Position numbers and translations under genes: made by a program
Origin: CATOSK01 sp963665735
GTDB taxonomy: Bacteria > Chloroflexota > Dehalococcoidia > Lucifugimonadales > UBA3495
Reading direction: 5' to 3'
Length of the DNA stretch: 64,000 nucleotides
Assembly: GCA_963665735.1 (NCBI GenBank)
Contig: OY762444.1
Span: 3,720,001 to 3,784,000, forward strand
The notes under the pieces: generated by a model
What the model saw: only the letters and a program-made list of their open reading frames with translations
Database searches by the model: none
What the model was told of the DNA's origin: nothing
Part shown: positions 34,630 to 43,750 of the stretch, one piece after another
Layout of the letters: each line of letters begins with the position of its first letter
Numbering within the stretch: the first letter of the stretch is position 1

Positions 34630-35844
34630 ATGGCTACGCAGACGCAGGAAATCCGCAATATGCGGCTCATCTCCCACCACGACCTTAACGGGTTCGGCAA
34701 CATCGGCGAGGGCGTTCACATCCACCAAACCCGCGACGGGCGGCGCATCCTCTACCTGGCCCACGAAAGCGCCCCCAAGGATGTGACCGGCGTGGACGTT
34801 ACCGACATCGCCAACCCCCGGGTCATGGTGCAAACCGAGTTGGAATACCCCCACCTGCGCTCCAACTCCCTGTCCATCGTGGACGACATCATGCTGGTGG
34901 CCTACCAGTCCCTGGAACCGGGCCAGCCGGGGACGGGCATGGGCGTTTACGACATCAGCAACGTCGAAGAGCCGCGCCGCATCGGGTTCCTCGACACCGG
35001 CGGCCCCTACTCCCGCGGCTGTCATTGCCTCTGGTGGGTCGAGGGCCGCTACGCCCACCTGTCCACCGGCGCCGCGGACTTCCAGCCCCGCAACCAGAAG
35101 GACGACCAGTTCTACATGATTGTGGACGTGGCCGACCCCGCCAACCCCGTTGAGGCCGGCCGCTGGTGGTTCCCCGGCGTCCGCGAAGGGGACGACGCGC
35201 CCCCCGTGGCCCGGCATCCCCAGTTCGATTCCGGCCACCGGCTCCACAACGCCAACGTCTATCCGGAGCGGCCCGACCGCGCCTATTGCGCCTACATGGA
35301 CTCCGGCGTGGTAATCCTGGACGTTTCCGACGTTGCCAACCCCTCCATGATTAGCCATATCAACTACGCGCCGCCCTTCCCCGGATTTACCCATACCGTA
35401 GTCCCCCTGTTCAACCGTGACTTGATGGTAGTGACCCAGGAGGCCGTGCGACTGAACGGCGAGGACTACCCCAAACTGATTTGGATGATGGACATTCGGG
35501 ACGAAACCAGGCCCGTCATCATCAGCACCTTCCCCATGGCCGACACCGACGACTATTTCAGCCGTCCGGGCCGCTACGGCGCGCACAACATCTACGAGAA
35601 CCAGCCGGGGCCGACCTGCCACTTCTCGGACACGCTGATTTACGGCACCTTCTTCAACGGCGGCGTGCGGGTCTTCGACACCAGCAACCCCTTCCAGCCG
35701 GAAGAGGTAGCCCACTTCGTGCCGCAACTGACCGAAGGCGCGCCGTCGGTAGGCGTCAACGACGTTTACGTGGACGAAAACGGCATCATGTACGTAGTTG
35801 ACCGCCTAAAGGGCGGCCTGTACATCTTGGAGTTGACGCTGTAA
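34630..35844 (+). CDS. LVIVD repeat beta-propeller protein
   Basis: 404 residues. Repeated units of the form VYDISN-x2-EPRRIGF, IVDVADPANPVEAG, VILDVSDVANPSMISH, MMDIRDETRPVIIS and VFDTSNPFQPEEVAHF are LVIVD-type blades of a predicted beta-propeller. No signal peptide is seen, so it is probably cytosolic. Family members are mostly uncharacterised, with binding or structural roles assumed. Histidines in HLSTGAADF and HTVVPLF segments and a conserved GAHNIYEN loop could bind a ligand. GAGGAGG precedes the ATG. Confidence 0.85.
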   Translation: MATQTQEIRNMRLISHHDLNGFGNIGEGVHIHQTRDGRRILYLAHESAPKDVTGVDVTDIANPRVMVQTELEYPHLRSNSLSIVDDIMLVAYQSLEPGQPGTGMGVYDISNVEEPRRIGFLDTGGPYSRGCHCLWWVEGRYAHLSTGAADFQPRNQKDDQFYMIVDVADPANPVEAGRWWFPGVREGDDAPPVARHPQFDSGHRLHNANVYPERPDRAYCAYMDSGVVILDVSDVANPSMISHINYAPPFPGFTHTVVPLFNRDLMVVTQEAVRLNGEDYPKLIWMMDIRDETRPVIISTFPMADTDDYFSRPGRYGAHNIYENQPGPTCHFSDTLIYGTFFNGGVRVFDTSNPFQPEEVAHFVPQLTEGAPSVGVNDVYVDENGIMYVVDRLKGGLYILELTL

Positions 35845-35860
35845 AGGTGGATAGAGGAAC

Positions 35861-35958
35861 CGTCATACCGGCGCAGGCCGGTATCCAGGAATCCTTGCCC
35901 TTGTGGATGCTGGTCTATCTATGGCATTTCTGGATTCCAGCTTTCGCCGGAATGACGG
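35861..35958. repeat. Two opposed palindromic repeats
   Basis: CGTCATACCGGCGCAGGCCG at 35861 and an inverted CATTCCGGCGAAAGC copy ending at 35958 lie between the convergent LVIVD and LigB-like genes. Confidence 0.75.
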
Positions 35959-35970
35959 GTTGAGGGCGCA

Positions 35971-36005
35971 AAAATCCCCTCCCCCTGGTCAGGGGGAGGG
36001 GTAGC
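35971..36005 (-). terminator. Terminator-like hairpin downstream of the LigB-like gene
   Basis: On the minus strand CCCCTCCCCCTGA pairs with the following CAGGGGGAGGGG and is followed by ATTTTTG. It lies 25 bases after the stop of the gene at 36030. It is a member of a dispersed hairpin family. Confidence 0.55.
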
Positions 36006-36029
36006 GAGGGGTCAACCATACGTCCGGGG

Positions 36030-37067
36030 TTACTTGAAAACCGCCATGCACTTGGGGGCATTGAACGCCCAGGTCTCGGCCCAATCCAGGATTTCCACCG
36101 GGCGTTGCAGTTCGGCCATTGCCCCCACCAGGCAGAACCAGTTGAGGACTTCCTGCTGGCCGGACTCTTCAATGGCGTCCAGCTTAACGTCCTTCCACTT
36201 GGCGTAGTCGCCGGCCCGCAGGTGGGCCAGCAAGGCCCGGTCAGCCTCCAGGTCGGGGTAAACCCAGTGGTTCTTCTCGGTCAAAAAGGCGTGCGACCAA
36301 CTGGAAGAGGCCATCAGCACTACCCGCCAGGGGCTGTCCTGGATGGCCCGCGCGGTAGCCTGCCCCATCTCAAAGCAGCGCCGGGGTGACGGCGAAGGTG
36401 GGTCCGGTTCGTTGGTGTGGTCTTCCGAACCGCCCCGCATCCGTATGATGCTGCTGCCGTAGCAGTTGACCGCCACCGGCACCACCGGGTAATCAAACCC
36501 CTGGCGGTCCAGGTCAAGGAACAGCAGAGTATTGGCGAAGGCGTGGCCCAACCCCTTTTCGTGCAGAGGCTTGTAGGCGTAGGCCATGTCAATGCCGTCT
36601 TCCAGCAGCCGGCGGGCGATGAACCGGCCCGCGTCGTGATGTCCGCGAGTGGTGAACACCTTGTCCGCCGGTTCGTCCCAGATGTTGGGCCGTCCCCCCA
36701 GCCGGTGGTAGGGAGTGAAGGCAAACTCGTCATAGGCCAGCACGCAGAAGGGCGGGATGATGTCCTCTCTGAAGTTTTCGTACTGGTCATCGCCCCAGAT
36801 GAGGATGAAGTCGGGGTTGAAGGCATCAATTTCCTGCCGGATTTTGCGGAAGGCGGCAAAGACCCGGGCCCGGTGGGCCTTGTGGGACGTAATGCCTTCG
36901 TCGTCGCCCCATTCCTGGCGCATGGGTTCGGGCCAGTTGGCCGGGTCTTTCATGTGGGCCGGGATGCGGTCGCCGTTGAGCATCCTGGCCAGGGGCCAGG
37001 GCTTGTATTCGTCGGGCACCAGCCCAGGCGGGTAGTGGGTTGCGCCGATTCCGAGAATCTCTCCCAT
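36030..37067 (-). CDS. Class III extradiol dioxygenase LigB-like protein
   Basis: 345 residues from ATG 37067, with GGAGG upstream. Features of the LigB/MEMO fold: GIGATHYPPG at the N-terminus with the first His ligand, IWGDDQYENF (about residue 95), the central VVPVAVNCYG strand and the MASSSWSHAFL segment with a conserved Ser-His. Such enzymes use non-haem Fe(II) to open catechol-type rings; the actual aromatic substrate is not indicated by neighbours. It stands upstream of nothing on its strand, and a terminator-like hairpin follows. Confidence 0.82.
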   Translation of the reverse strand: MGEILGIGATHYPPGLVPDEYKPWPLARMLNGDRIPAHMKDPANWPEPMRQEWGDDEGITSHKAHRARVFAAFRKIRQEIDAFNPDFILIWGDDQYENFREDIIPPFCVLAYDEFAFTPYHRLGGRPNIWDEPADKVFTTRGHHDAGRFIARRLLEDGIDMAYAYKPLHEKGLGHAFANTLLFLDLDRQGFDYPVVPVAVNCYGSSIIRMRGGSEDHTNEPDPPSPSPRRCFEMGQATARAIQDSPWRVVLMASSSWSHAFLTEKNHWVYPDLEADRALLAHLRAGDYAKWKDVKLDAIEESGQQEVLNWFCLVGAMAELQRPVEILDWAETWAFNAPKCMAVFK

Positions 37068-37161
37068 GACTGCGCCTCCTGTCAATTAACGTCGTTGGTG
37101 GGGATGAAATTGGCGCGATTATATGGCCGGGCCAAAACCCCGGTCAATTGGCGGCAAAACC

Positions 37162-37989
37162 CTAAACGCGGTGGCCTTGGACAACAACCTGGGTCAGGTC
37201 GTTGGCGACGCTGACCGGGCCGTCGTAGAAACGGCGGGCTTCGTCAACCAAGGGTTGCGTGTCGTGGTGGTAAGGTGAATCAATGTGGGTGATTATCAAT
37301 TGGGAAACGCCAGCTTCGGCGGCGATGCGGGCGGCTTCGGCGGCGGTGCAGTGTCCCCGCTGCCCGGCGGATTCGCCGTCGGATTCGGTGGAAAGGGCTT
37401 CGTGAATCAGCACGGTGGCGCCCTGGGCGGCTTCGGCCACGCGGGGACAAAAACGGGTGTCGCCGGAAAATACGATGGTCATGTCCGGCATGGTGACGGC
37501 CCAACCCATCGCTCCGGGGATGTGGTCAACCGGAAAAGCCGTTGCCGTGACTTGCGGCGACAACTCGACAACCTGAGATTCTTCCACCGGAAACCAGCGG
37601 GCCACCGGCATACCCGCCGACGTAGTTACGCCGTCCCGGTCAACCGTATGGGTAACGCTGGTAGCGCGAAAAAGCGTCTCCACCTTTTGCAGGGCGGTCT
37701 CCGAGGCGTACACTGCCAACGGCGGGCCGCCGGGGTCGGCGAAAGTGCGCTGTCCCTGGAGATGGGGCAACCCGCCCATGTGGTCGCCGTGCTGGTGGGA
37801 AAGCAATACGTGGTGAAAGTCCTGGGCCAGCATACCCAAGGCCGCCCCGTTTCTAAGCACGGAATTACCGGAACCGGCGTCCAAAAGGACGCGCGTACCG
37901 TCGGGGCAGTCAACGGCGATGGCGGTGTGGCAGCGGTATATGCAGTTGCCGGCGCCGGTGCCAAGGAAGGTTATGCGGGCCTCGGCCAT
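37162..37989 (-). CDS. Metallo-beta-lactamase-fold hydrolase (RNase Z-like)
   Basis: 275 residues from ATG 37989. The zinc motif HQHGDHMGG (about residue 66), the HIPGAMG histidine, SGDTRFCP (metal-bridging Asp) and the final THIDSPYH histidine are all present, as in the RNase Z/ElaC-like and arylsulfatase-like branch. The substrate is unknown; RNase Z proper would need an exosite that is not evident. The gene lies 2 bases downstream of the translin-like gene and is cotranscribed with it and thiE. Confidence 0.86.
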   Translation of the reverse strand: MAEARITFLGTGAGNCIYRCHTAIAVDCPDGTRVLLDAGSGNSVLRNGAALGMLAQDFHHVLLSHQHGDHMGGLPHLQGQRTFADPGGPPLAVYASETALQKVETLFRATSVTHTVDRDGVTTSAGMPVARWFPVEESQVVELSPQVTATAFPVDHIPGAMGWAVTMPDMTIVFSGDTRFCPRVAEAAQGATVLIHEALSTESDGESAGQRGHCTAAEAARIAAEAGVSQLIITHIDSPYHHDTQPLVDEARRFYDGPVSVANDLTQVVVQGHRV

Positions 37990-37991
37990 GC

Positions 37992-38633
37992 TCAGGGGTT
38001 CCTTTCCCACTCGGCCAGGCGCATTTCCAGCCGCCGTTGGCGCAGGGACAGGGTAAGGTCGCCGCGGGTGCGCTCCAGGACGCCCCGCATGGCGTCGGTG
38101 CTGCGCCGCAGCCCGCTGGTGACCGCCTCCGGGAAGTCCACCGTAACCAGGACGCCGTATATTTCATCCATGACCTGCATCAGGTCTTCGCACCGCTCCA
38201 CGGAATCCCGGCGGAGAGCGTCCAGGATGTAGCGGCGCAGTTCGCCGATGACCTCGGCGATGCCGTTCAGGTAATCGGCGGCGTCAACTGCCAAGTCTTC
38301 GGGCAAGGGCAAGGGCGCCCCGGAAATGACGGCCAAAGTTACGTTAGCCTCGCTGAACTCTTTGCGGGCGTCGGCAAGAAAACCGGCGTAGTAGATTTCC
38401 GGGCTTTCCTGCCGGATGGGTTCGGTCTCTTTGAGACGGGCGGCGGCCTGGCCAATCAAGCCGGCGGCTTCTTCGTACTGGTCGCGGTGAACGGCGCGAA
38501 TGGCGTTGGCGGAAAAGCGGATAACTTCCCTGGAAACGGACAGGGCTTTTTCCCTGGCCCGGTGTCGCTGGGCAAGACGCTGGATGGAACCGGCTACCAT
38601 GTCGGATAGCTGGTCGTTGTAAGGCGAGGGCAC
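37992..38633 (-). CDS. Bacterial translin-like protein
   Basis: 213 residues from GTG 38633, which shares one base with the thiE stop. Almost wholly alpha-helical. The pattern DYLNGIAEVIGELRRYILDALRRDSVERCEDLMQVMDEIYGVLVTVDFP in the C-terminal half matches the translin/TRAX fold. Eukaryotic translin binds single-stranded RNA/DNA and, with TRAX, cuts RNA; prokaryotic members are little studied. The TRAX-type acidic catalytic residues cannot be judged by eye. It lies between thiE and the metallo-hydrolase. Confidence 0.8.
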   Translation of the reverse strand: MPSPYNDQLSDMVAGSIQRLAQRHRAREKALSVSREVIRFSANAIRAVHRDQYEEAAGLIGQAAARLKETEPIRQESPEIYYAGFLADARKEFSEANVTLAVISGAPLPLPEDLAVDAADYLNGIAEVIGELRRYILDALRRDSVERCEDLMQVMDEIYGVLVTVDFPEAVTSGLRRSTDAMRGVLERTRGDLTLSLRQRRLEMRLAEWERNP

Positions 38634-39610
38634 TAAGTCTTTCCTCCTGCCCGGTGGATTGCTTCCACCAGGCGATTGGCGGCGGCTTCCGGGTCCGGCG
38701 CGGCGCCCACGGCGGCGGTGACGCAAATGGCGTCGGCCCCGGCGTCCACCACCGGCCCGACGTTTTCGGCGTTGATTCCGCCGATGGCCACCAGGGGCAA
38801 CCGGGCGATTTCCCTGGCCCGTTTCAACCGCTCCGGCCCTTGGGGTCGGCGGACGATGGACTTGGTAACTGTCTGGTAGATGGGGCCAAAAGCCAGGTGG
38901 TCGGCCCCCATTTCCTGGGATTGGGCCAACTGGTCGAACTCCCGATTGGAACGGCCCAAGACCTGCTGCGGGGCCAGCACCCGGCGGGCCTCATCCACGG
39001 GCAAGTCAGTCTGGCCCACGTGGGCGCCGCCGGAACCCACCGCAACCGCCAAGTCCAGGTGGTCGTTGACGATGAGCAAGGCGTCGTTGGCGGCGCAGAG
39101 GGCTTGCAGGTCGCGGGCCAAGGGCAAACTTTCCCCCTTATCCCGCAGCTTGTCGCGCAGTTGGAGCATCCTGGCCCCGCCCCGGACGGCGGCGGCGGCA
39201 ACGTCTATCGGGTCGCGCCCGCCGGTAACTTCCGGGTCAACGATGACGTACAGGCCGCGTACCCGGTGGGCTTGCTCCCGGCGGAGGGCGGCGCCCAACT
39301 CGGATGCCAGAGCGTCCAAGGTATCCGGCAGACTCGCCGCTGTTGCATCACCAACGCCAGCAACTACCCCGGAGGCGAGCAGGTTTTGGCCGGCTGCAAC
39401 CACCGACAGTGCTTGTTGCAGTGACAAAGGAGTCTGGGCGTCGGCAGCAGCGTCATCGGAACCGGATTCAGCCCCAGGGATTTGTTGGGCCAACCGCCGG
39501 ATCAAGGCGTCAGACACTCCCAAGGCGGGACAGTCACGGAGAAGGACGCGCAAAAGCCCGTTGACGGCGACGCCCGGCGAGTCGGATGAATTCGGGGCGT
39601 CAACCATCAT
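38633..39610 (-). CDS. thiE: Thiamine-phosphate synthase with N-terminal helical extension
   Basis: 325 residues (ATG 39610 or the next codon, both overlapping the zinc-ribbon stop). The C-terminal 210 residues are a TIM-barrel ThiE: QLRDK for pyrophosphate, LLIVNDH, the GPIYQTVTK loop and VAIGGI. It joins HMP diphosphate and thiazole phosphate to thiamine phosphate. The N-terminal about 110 residues are a helical, Ala/Leu-rich domain not found in short ThiE, resembling the extension of some cyanobacterial enzymes. No other thiamine gene and no TPP riboswitch is seen nearby. Confidence 0.9.
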   Translation of the reverse strand: MMVDAPNSSDSPGVAVNGLLRVLLRDCPALGVSDALIRRLAQQIPGAESGSDDAAADAQTPLSLQQALSVVAAGQNLLASGVVAGVGDATAASLPDTLDALASELGAALRREQAHRVRGLYVIVDPEVTGGRDPIDVAAAAVRGGARMLQLRDKLRDKGESLPLARDLQALCAANDALLIVNDHLDLAVAVGSGGAHVGQTDLPVDEARRVLAPQQVLGRSNREFDQLAQSQEMGADHLAFGPIYQTVTKSIVRRPQGPERLKRAREIARLPLVAIGGINAENVGPVVDAGADAICVTAAVGAAPDPEAAANRLVEAIHRAGGKT

Positions 39611-39942
39611 TCAATCCCCGGTGGCAGAGACCCTTCGCGGGCCGCGTCAATAGTCCGGCGCACCGACGGCGGCACTTCCATGCCGCGTTTCTGGAAACTC
39701 TCTTCGACTTGGCGGCCAATGTTGCGGGGGTCGCTGTAATAGTCCTGGCCCGCGCCGGCGGAGGTGGGGTACTGCTCATGGACGGATTGGGTAGTCTTGG
39801 CGACGGCGAAAGACGACATCCGCCGTTGCAGGTCGTTTCCCCCGCAGTGGGTACATGAGGGGTCAAGGGGAGAGTTGATTGACCGCACGAAAAAGGACGA
39901 GACTTGCCCGCAGCCGGCGCAACGGTATTCATAGATGGGCAT
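39607..39942 (-). CDS. FmdB-type zinc-ribbon protein
   Basis: 111 residues. MPIYEYRCAGCGQVSSFFVRS...CTHCGG is the FmdB/CxxC_CxxC_SSSS zinc ribbon, with four Cys ligands within residues 8-38. The remaining two thirds is polar and probably disordered or helical (VGRQVEESFQKRG type). These proteins are thought to be regulators or assembly factors; no target is known. The stop overlaps the thiE start (ATGATG). Confidence 0.85.
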   Translation of the reverse strand: MPIYEYRCAGCGQVSSFFVRSINSPLDPSCTHCGGNDLQRRMSSFAVAKTTQSVHEQYPTSAGAGQDYYSDPRNIGRQVEESFQKRGMEVPPSVRRTIDAAREGSLPPGIE

Positions 39943-39973
39943 GGCAGACCTCCGGCGTCAGGAAAATCACCGG

Positions 39974-40321
39974 CTAATGGCTGTGGCCGTGGTCATGCGG
40001 GGCCGGCTTATTCACACCCAGTTCGCCGCGCATTTCGTTGAAGTCGGAAGTAACCTGGCCGCCCATTTCGTGCTGGATGCGGCCCATGAAACGGTCAAGG
40101 CTATGGGGGTCGTCCTCGTTAACGTCGGTCAGCGTTTCGCCGCTGGGCGCCCAGTTGAGGCTGTCGCCCCAGGAACGGCGCAGAGCAAAGCCGGAAACCA
40201 GCTTGGTCAGGTTGGGGCCGGCGCACTGCCGGCAAGCCCGCTCGGTGTCCTTGGACCAACTGTAAACCAGGATGGTGTTGCGGGTTTGGCAATCGTCGCA
40301 ACGGTATTCGTAAAGGGGCAT
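39974..40321 (-). CDS. Second FmdB-type zinc-ribbon protein with His-rich tail
   Basis: 115 residues from ATG 40321 (MPLYEYRCDDCQT). The same zinc-ribbon layout, CDDC and CRQC, as its downstream neighbour, but otherwise diverged. The C-terminus ends HDHGHSH, a likely extra metal-binding tail (Ni or Zn). The gene is 31 bases upstream of the other zinc-ribbon gene; the two begin the thiE-translin-hydrolase operon. An open frame extends upstream to 40411 but homology begins at MPLYEYRC. Confidence 0.83.
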   Translation of the reverse strand: MPLYEYRCDDCQTRNTILVYSWSKDTERACRQCAGPNLTKLVSGFALRRSWGDSLNWAPSGETLTDVNEDDPHSLDRFMGRIQHEMGGQVTSDFNEMRGELGVNKPAPHDHGHSH

Positions 40322-40644
40322 GAAAGGCTGGTTTGTCTCCGCTAACCTGATGGGCCATTGGTTGGGGCCATTGTAGCACGGGGTGGCCTTGGCGGTCATT
40401 AGAGGGCGCACGGGGCAACCGGGGACAAGAGCAGCGTTGGTTGTCGGTGGGGGATTCCTTTCATTGCAATTGAGGATGCTATTCCATGCTCAGGCTTTCT
40501 GGATTCCGGCCTACGCCGGAATGACGGATTACATTGGGCAAGGTGGGAAAGGATTTTTGAGATAGGTTCCAAGGCGGTGTTGTATAATACGCCCACGGCG
40601 GCGGGCGGGCGGCCCGTCTAGTTTCGGCGATTGGAGGCGCGATT
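40322..40644. other. Divergent intergenic region before polA
   Basis: Holds a palindromic repeat (40495-40526, GGATTCCGGCCTACGCCGGA) and a perfect TATAAT (40583-40588) about 55 bases before the polA start. The nearest TTGAGA lies 20 bases upstream of it, too far for a typical -35, so only the -10 is convincing. GGAG lies about 10 bases before ATG 40645. Confidence 0.5.
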
Positions 40645-43425
40645 ATGGCCCAAGCGCAAGGGGGGAATCTCAGCCTGTTCCCGACGGAATACAAGCCGCT
40701 GCTGATGCTGATGGACGGTCATGCCATGGTGCATCGTTCCTTTCGGGCCATTTCCACCCAGCGCAGCCTGACCGTTTCCGCCACCGGGGAGGACGTGACT
40801 GGGGTTTACGGGTTTACCAATGTTTTCCTGCGGGCTTTGCAGGACTGGAACCCTACCCATTGCGCCATCGCCTTTGACACTTCGGCCCCCACCTTCCGCC
40901 ACCTGCAATTTGAGGACTACAAGGCCCAACGTCCGCCCACGCCGCCGGAACTGCGTCCCCAATTCCAGCGGGTCAAAGACCTGATGGGGGCCTTCGGCGT
41001 TCCCGTCTTTGAGTTGGACGGGTTTGAGGCCGACGACATCATCGGTACGATTTGCCGGCAGGCCGAGGAACAGGAACTCGACGTAGTAATCCTGACCGGC
41101 GACCGGGATACCTTCCAACTGGTTTCGCCGCGGGTCAAGGTTGACTTGGCCTCGGGCATCCAGGAACGGCGGATCTATGACGAAGCCACGCTGTCAGAAC
41201 GCTACTCCGGCCTCACCGCGGCTCAGCAGCCCGACTTCAAGGCGCTGCTGGGAGACTCTTCGGACAACATTCCCGGAGTGCCGCGCATCGGCGAGAAGCG
41301 GGCGATGGGCCTGCTCCAGGAATACCCCAGCCTGGAAAGCATCTACGAAAACCTGGCAACGGTGAAACCGCCCAGCGTCCAGAAGTCGCTGGAGGAAAAC
41401 CGGGAGCGGGCTTTCCAGAACCGGGAACTGATGACCATTTCCAGGGACGCCCCGGTAACGCTGGCGCAGGACGACTGCCGGTTCGGTCAGTTTGACCGGC
41501 AACAGGTGGCCGAACTGCTGACGGAGTTGGAGTTCAACAGCGTCATCCCCCGCATTCCCGCCGGTGCTGGTGATGGGTCTCCCACCCCGGCCAATGCTGC
41601 CAAAGAAACCGCGTCCATCCCCGACGCCGATTACCAGACCGTGACCACCGAAGAGCAACTGACGGCGATGGTGGCGGAACTGCAGGCCGCCGGTTCCTTC
41701 GCGTTTGACACCGAAACCACCAGCACTGACCCCATGCGGGCCGACCTGGTCGGGCTGAGCTTTTCCACCGCGCCCGGTCGGGCCTGGTACGTGCCGGTCG
41801 GCCACCGGGAAGGGGAGCAATTGCCCCTGGAAAAAGCCCTGGCCGAAATCCGCCCGGTGATGGAATCGCCGGACCTGGCCAAGTGCGCCCACAACGCCAA
41901 CTACGACCTGATGATGTTGGCGAACTACGGCATCAACACGCAGAACGTGGACTGCGACACCATGATTGCCGCCCACCTGCTGGGCAAACACGCCCTGGGC
42001 CTGAAACCGCTGACCCTGGACGTGCTGGGACTGGAAATGACGCCCATTTCCCAATTGATAGGCACGGGCCGGAAGCAGTTGACCTTTGACCAGGTGCCAA
42101 TAGAGGACGCCACACCCTACGCCGCCGCCGACGCCGACATGACCGGGCGTTTGCGCCCCATCCTGGAAGAGCAGCTTGACAACCTGGGGCTGGCCCACCT
42201 GTTAACCGATATGGAGATGCCCCTGGTGCCGGTGTTCGTGGATATGCAGCGGCAGGGCATCAAGTTGGAAGAGGGCGCGCTCCATGAAATGTCCCGGGAC
42301 CTAAACCAGCAGATGAGCCAAACCGAACTTGACCTTTACCAGTCCATCGGTCACACCGTCAAAATCAATTCGCCGCAACAGCTAAGCGACGTGCTTTTCA
42401 ACGAGCTTGGGCTGCCCAAGACCAAGCGCACCAAGACCGGCTATTCCACCGACGCCAACTCGCTGGAAGGATTACGGGGGATGCACCCGGTCGTGGACAA
42501 GATTCTGGAGTTCCGCCAGGTTTCCAAACTCAAGTCCACCTACGTTGACGCCCTGCCGGAAATGATTAACCCCCACACCGGGCGCATCCATACCAGCTAC
42601 AACCAGACGGGTTCCGCCACTGGACGGGTATCCAGCAGCGACCCCAACTTGCAGAACATCCCCATCCGCACCGAGTTGGGCCGCCAGGTGCGGCGGGCCT
42701 TCGTCGCCGAGGGCGCCCCGGACCGGCTGCTGTTTTCCGCCGACTACTCCCAGATAGAGTTGCGGGTGCTGGCCCATATGTCCCAGGACGACGGCCTGCT
42801 GGAAGCCTTCAAGCGGGGCGAGGACATTCATTCCTCTACGGCGTCGTTGATGTTTGAAATCCCCATCAACGACGTTGACGCCGAAATGCGCCGGATTGCC
42901 AAGGTGTTGAACTTTGGCGTTATCTACGGTCTATCGCCCCACGGCATTTCCCAGCAGACCGGGTTCAGCCGGGAGGAAGGAGCCAACTTCATCGAGACCT
43001 ATTTCAGCAAGTACCCGGGGATTTCCACCTACCTGGAAAGGGTGAAGGAAACGACGCGGGAAACCGGGTATGCTGAGACGCTTTCCGGGCGGCGGCGGGC
43101 CATCCGCGACATTCACTCTTCCAACTTCAACCTGCGCTCGGCGGCGGAACGGGCCGCCATCAATATGCCCATCCAGGGAACTGCCGCCGACATTATGAAA
43201 ATCGCCATGATTAAGGTTCACGACCGGCTGGCGCGGGAGGGCATGAAGTCCAAGATGCTGCTCCAGGTTCACGACGAACTGGTCTTTGAGACGCCGCAGG
43301 AGGAAATGGAAGACCTGAAGCAGTTGTGTTTCGACGAAATGCCGGCCATGCCGGCGGCGATGGAACTGGGCGTAACGCTGAAGGTGGAAACCAAGTGGGG
43401 CCAAACCTGGGGGGATATGGAGTAG
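40645..43425 (+). CDS. polA: DNA polymerase I
   Basis: 926 residues with all three domains: the 5' nuclease (residues 1-290, DGHAMVHRSF, EADDIIGT, GDSSDNIPGVPRIGEK), a 3'-5' exonuclease with an intact DxE (FAFDTETTS, near 355), NANYDLMML and YAAADADMT, and the polymerase with motif A (FSADYSQIELR), motif B (RRIAKVLNFGVIYG) and motif C (LQVHDELVFE). It removes primers and repairs gaps. An intact proofreading site is worth noting, since many relatives have lost it. The next gene starts 8 bases later. Confidence 0.97.
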   Translation: MAQAQGGNLSLFPTEYKPLLMLMDGHAMVHRSFRAISTQRSLTVSATGEDVTGVYGFTNVFLRALQDWNPTHCAIAFDTSAPTFRHLQFEDYKAQRPPTPPELRPQFQRVKDLMGAFGVPVFELDGFEADDIIGTICRQAEEQELDVVILTGDRDTFQLVSPRVKVDLASGIQERRIYDEATLSERYSGLTAAQQPDFKALLGDSSDNIPGVPRIGEKRAMGLLQEYPSLESIYENLATVKPPSVQKSLEENRERAFQNRELMTISRDAPVTLAQDDCRFGQFDRQQVAELLTELEFNSVIPRIPAGAGDGSPTPANAAKETASIPDADYQTVTTEEQLTAMVAELQAAGSFAFDTETTSTDPMRADLVGLSFSTAPGRAWYVPVGHREGEQLPLEKALAEIRPVMESPDLAKCAHNANYDLMMLANYGINTQNVDCDTMIAAHLLGKHALGLKPLTLDVLGLEMTPISQLIGTGRKQLTFDQVPIEDATPYAAADADMTGRLRPILEEQLDNLGLAHLLTDMEMPLVPVFVDMQRQGIKLEEGALHEMSRDLNQQMSQTELDLYQSIGHTVKINSPQQLSDVLFNELGLPKTKRTKTGYSTDANSLEGLRGMHPVVDKILEFRQVSKLKSTYVDALPEMINPHTGRIHTSYNQTGSATGRVSSSDPNLQNIPIRTELGRQVRRAFVAEGAPDRLLFSADYSQIELRVLAHMSQDDGLLEAFKRGEDIHSSTASLMFEIPINDVDAEMRRIAKVLNFGVIYGLSPHGISQQTGFSREEGANFIETYFSKYPGISTYLERVKETTRETGYAETLSGRRRAIRDIHSSNFNLRSAAERAAINMPIQGTAADIMKIAMIKVHDRLAREGMKSKMLLQVHDELVFETPQEEMEDLKQLCFDEMPAMPAAMELGVTLKVETKWGQTWGDME

Positions 43426-43433
43426 GGGGAGAT

Positions 43434-43745
43434 ATGTCACAACAGTTGACCGACATAACCAAGAATCTCCATGCCCCTTTTTACGAAACTGAGGACGGGT
43501 GCGCCTACTTGGGCGACGCGCGGGACTTGTTGGCGATGCTACCAGACCAGGCCGTCAACCTTATCGTCACTTCACCGCCTTTCGCTTTGAGGCGGCAGAA
43601 AGAGTACGGGAACGTTGACGCATCAGAATACGTCGAGTGGTTCCAGCCGTTCGCGCGGGAAATGTGGCGGGTTTTGGCTCAATCAGGAAGTCTTGTAATA
43701 CATATCGGCAGCAGGGGTAAGGGTTGCAGACACGGATTTGCTTAA
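43434..43745 (+). pseudogene. Truncated site-specific DNA methyltransferase
   Basis: 103 residues from ATG 43434. AYLGDARDLLAMLPDQAVNLIVTSPPFALRRQKEYG contains the catalytic SPPF motif of beta-class N4/N6 methyltransferases, and EYVEWFQPFAREMWRVLAQSGSLVIHIG follows as in full-length relatives. The frame then ends after about 12 unrelated residues. The SAM-binding motif I region, which lies C-terminal in this class, is missing, as are about 250 residues. It is therefore probably inactive. A small gene and a PLD nuclease gene follow. Confidence 0.75.
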
Positions 43746-43750
43746 TCGGG

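Noticed and set aside
34126..35727. 533-codon minus-strand open frame
   Set aside because: It is antisense to the well-supported LVIVD gene and runs on into repeat DNA.
38633..40644. TPP riboswitch for thiE
   Set aside because: thiE starts within the stop of the zinc-ribbon gene and no conserved CUGAGA/ACCUGA-type element was found upstream of the operon.
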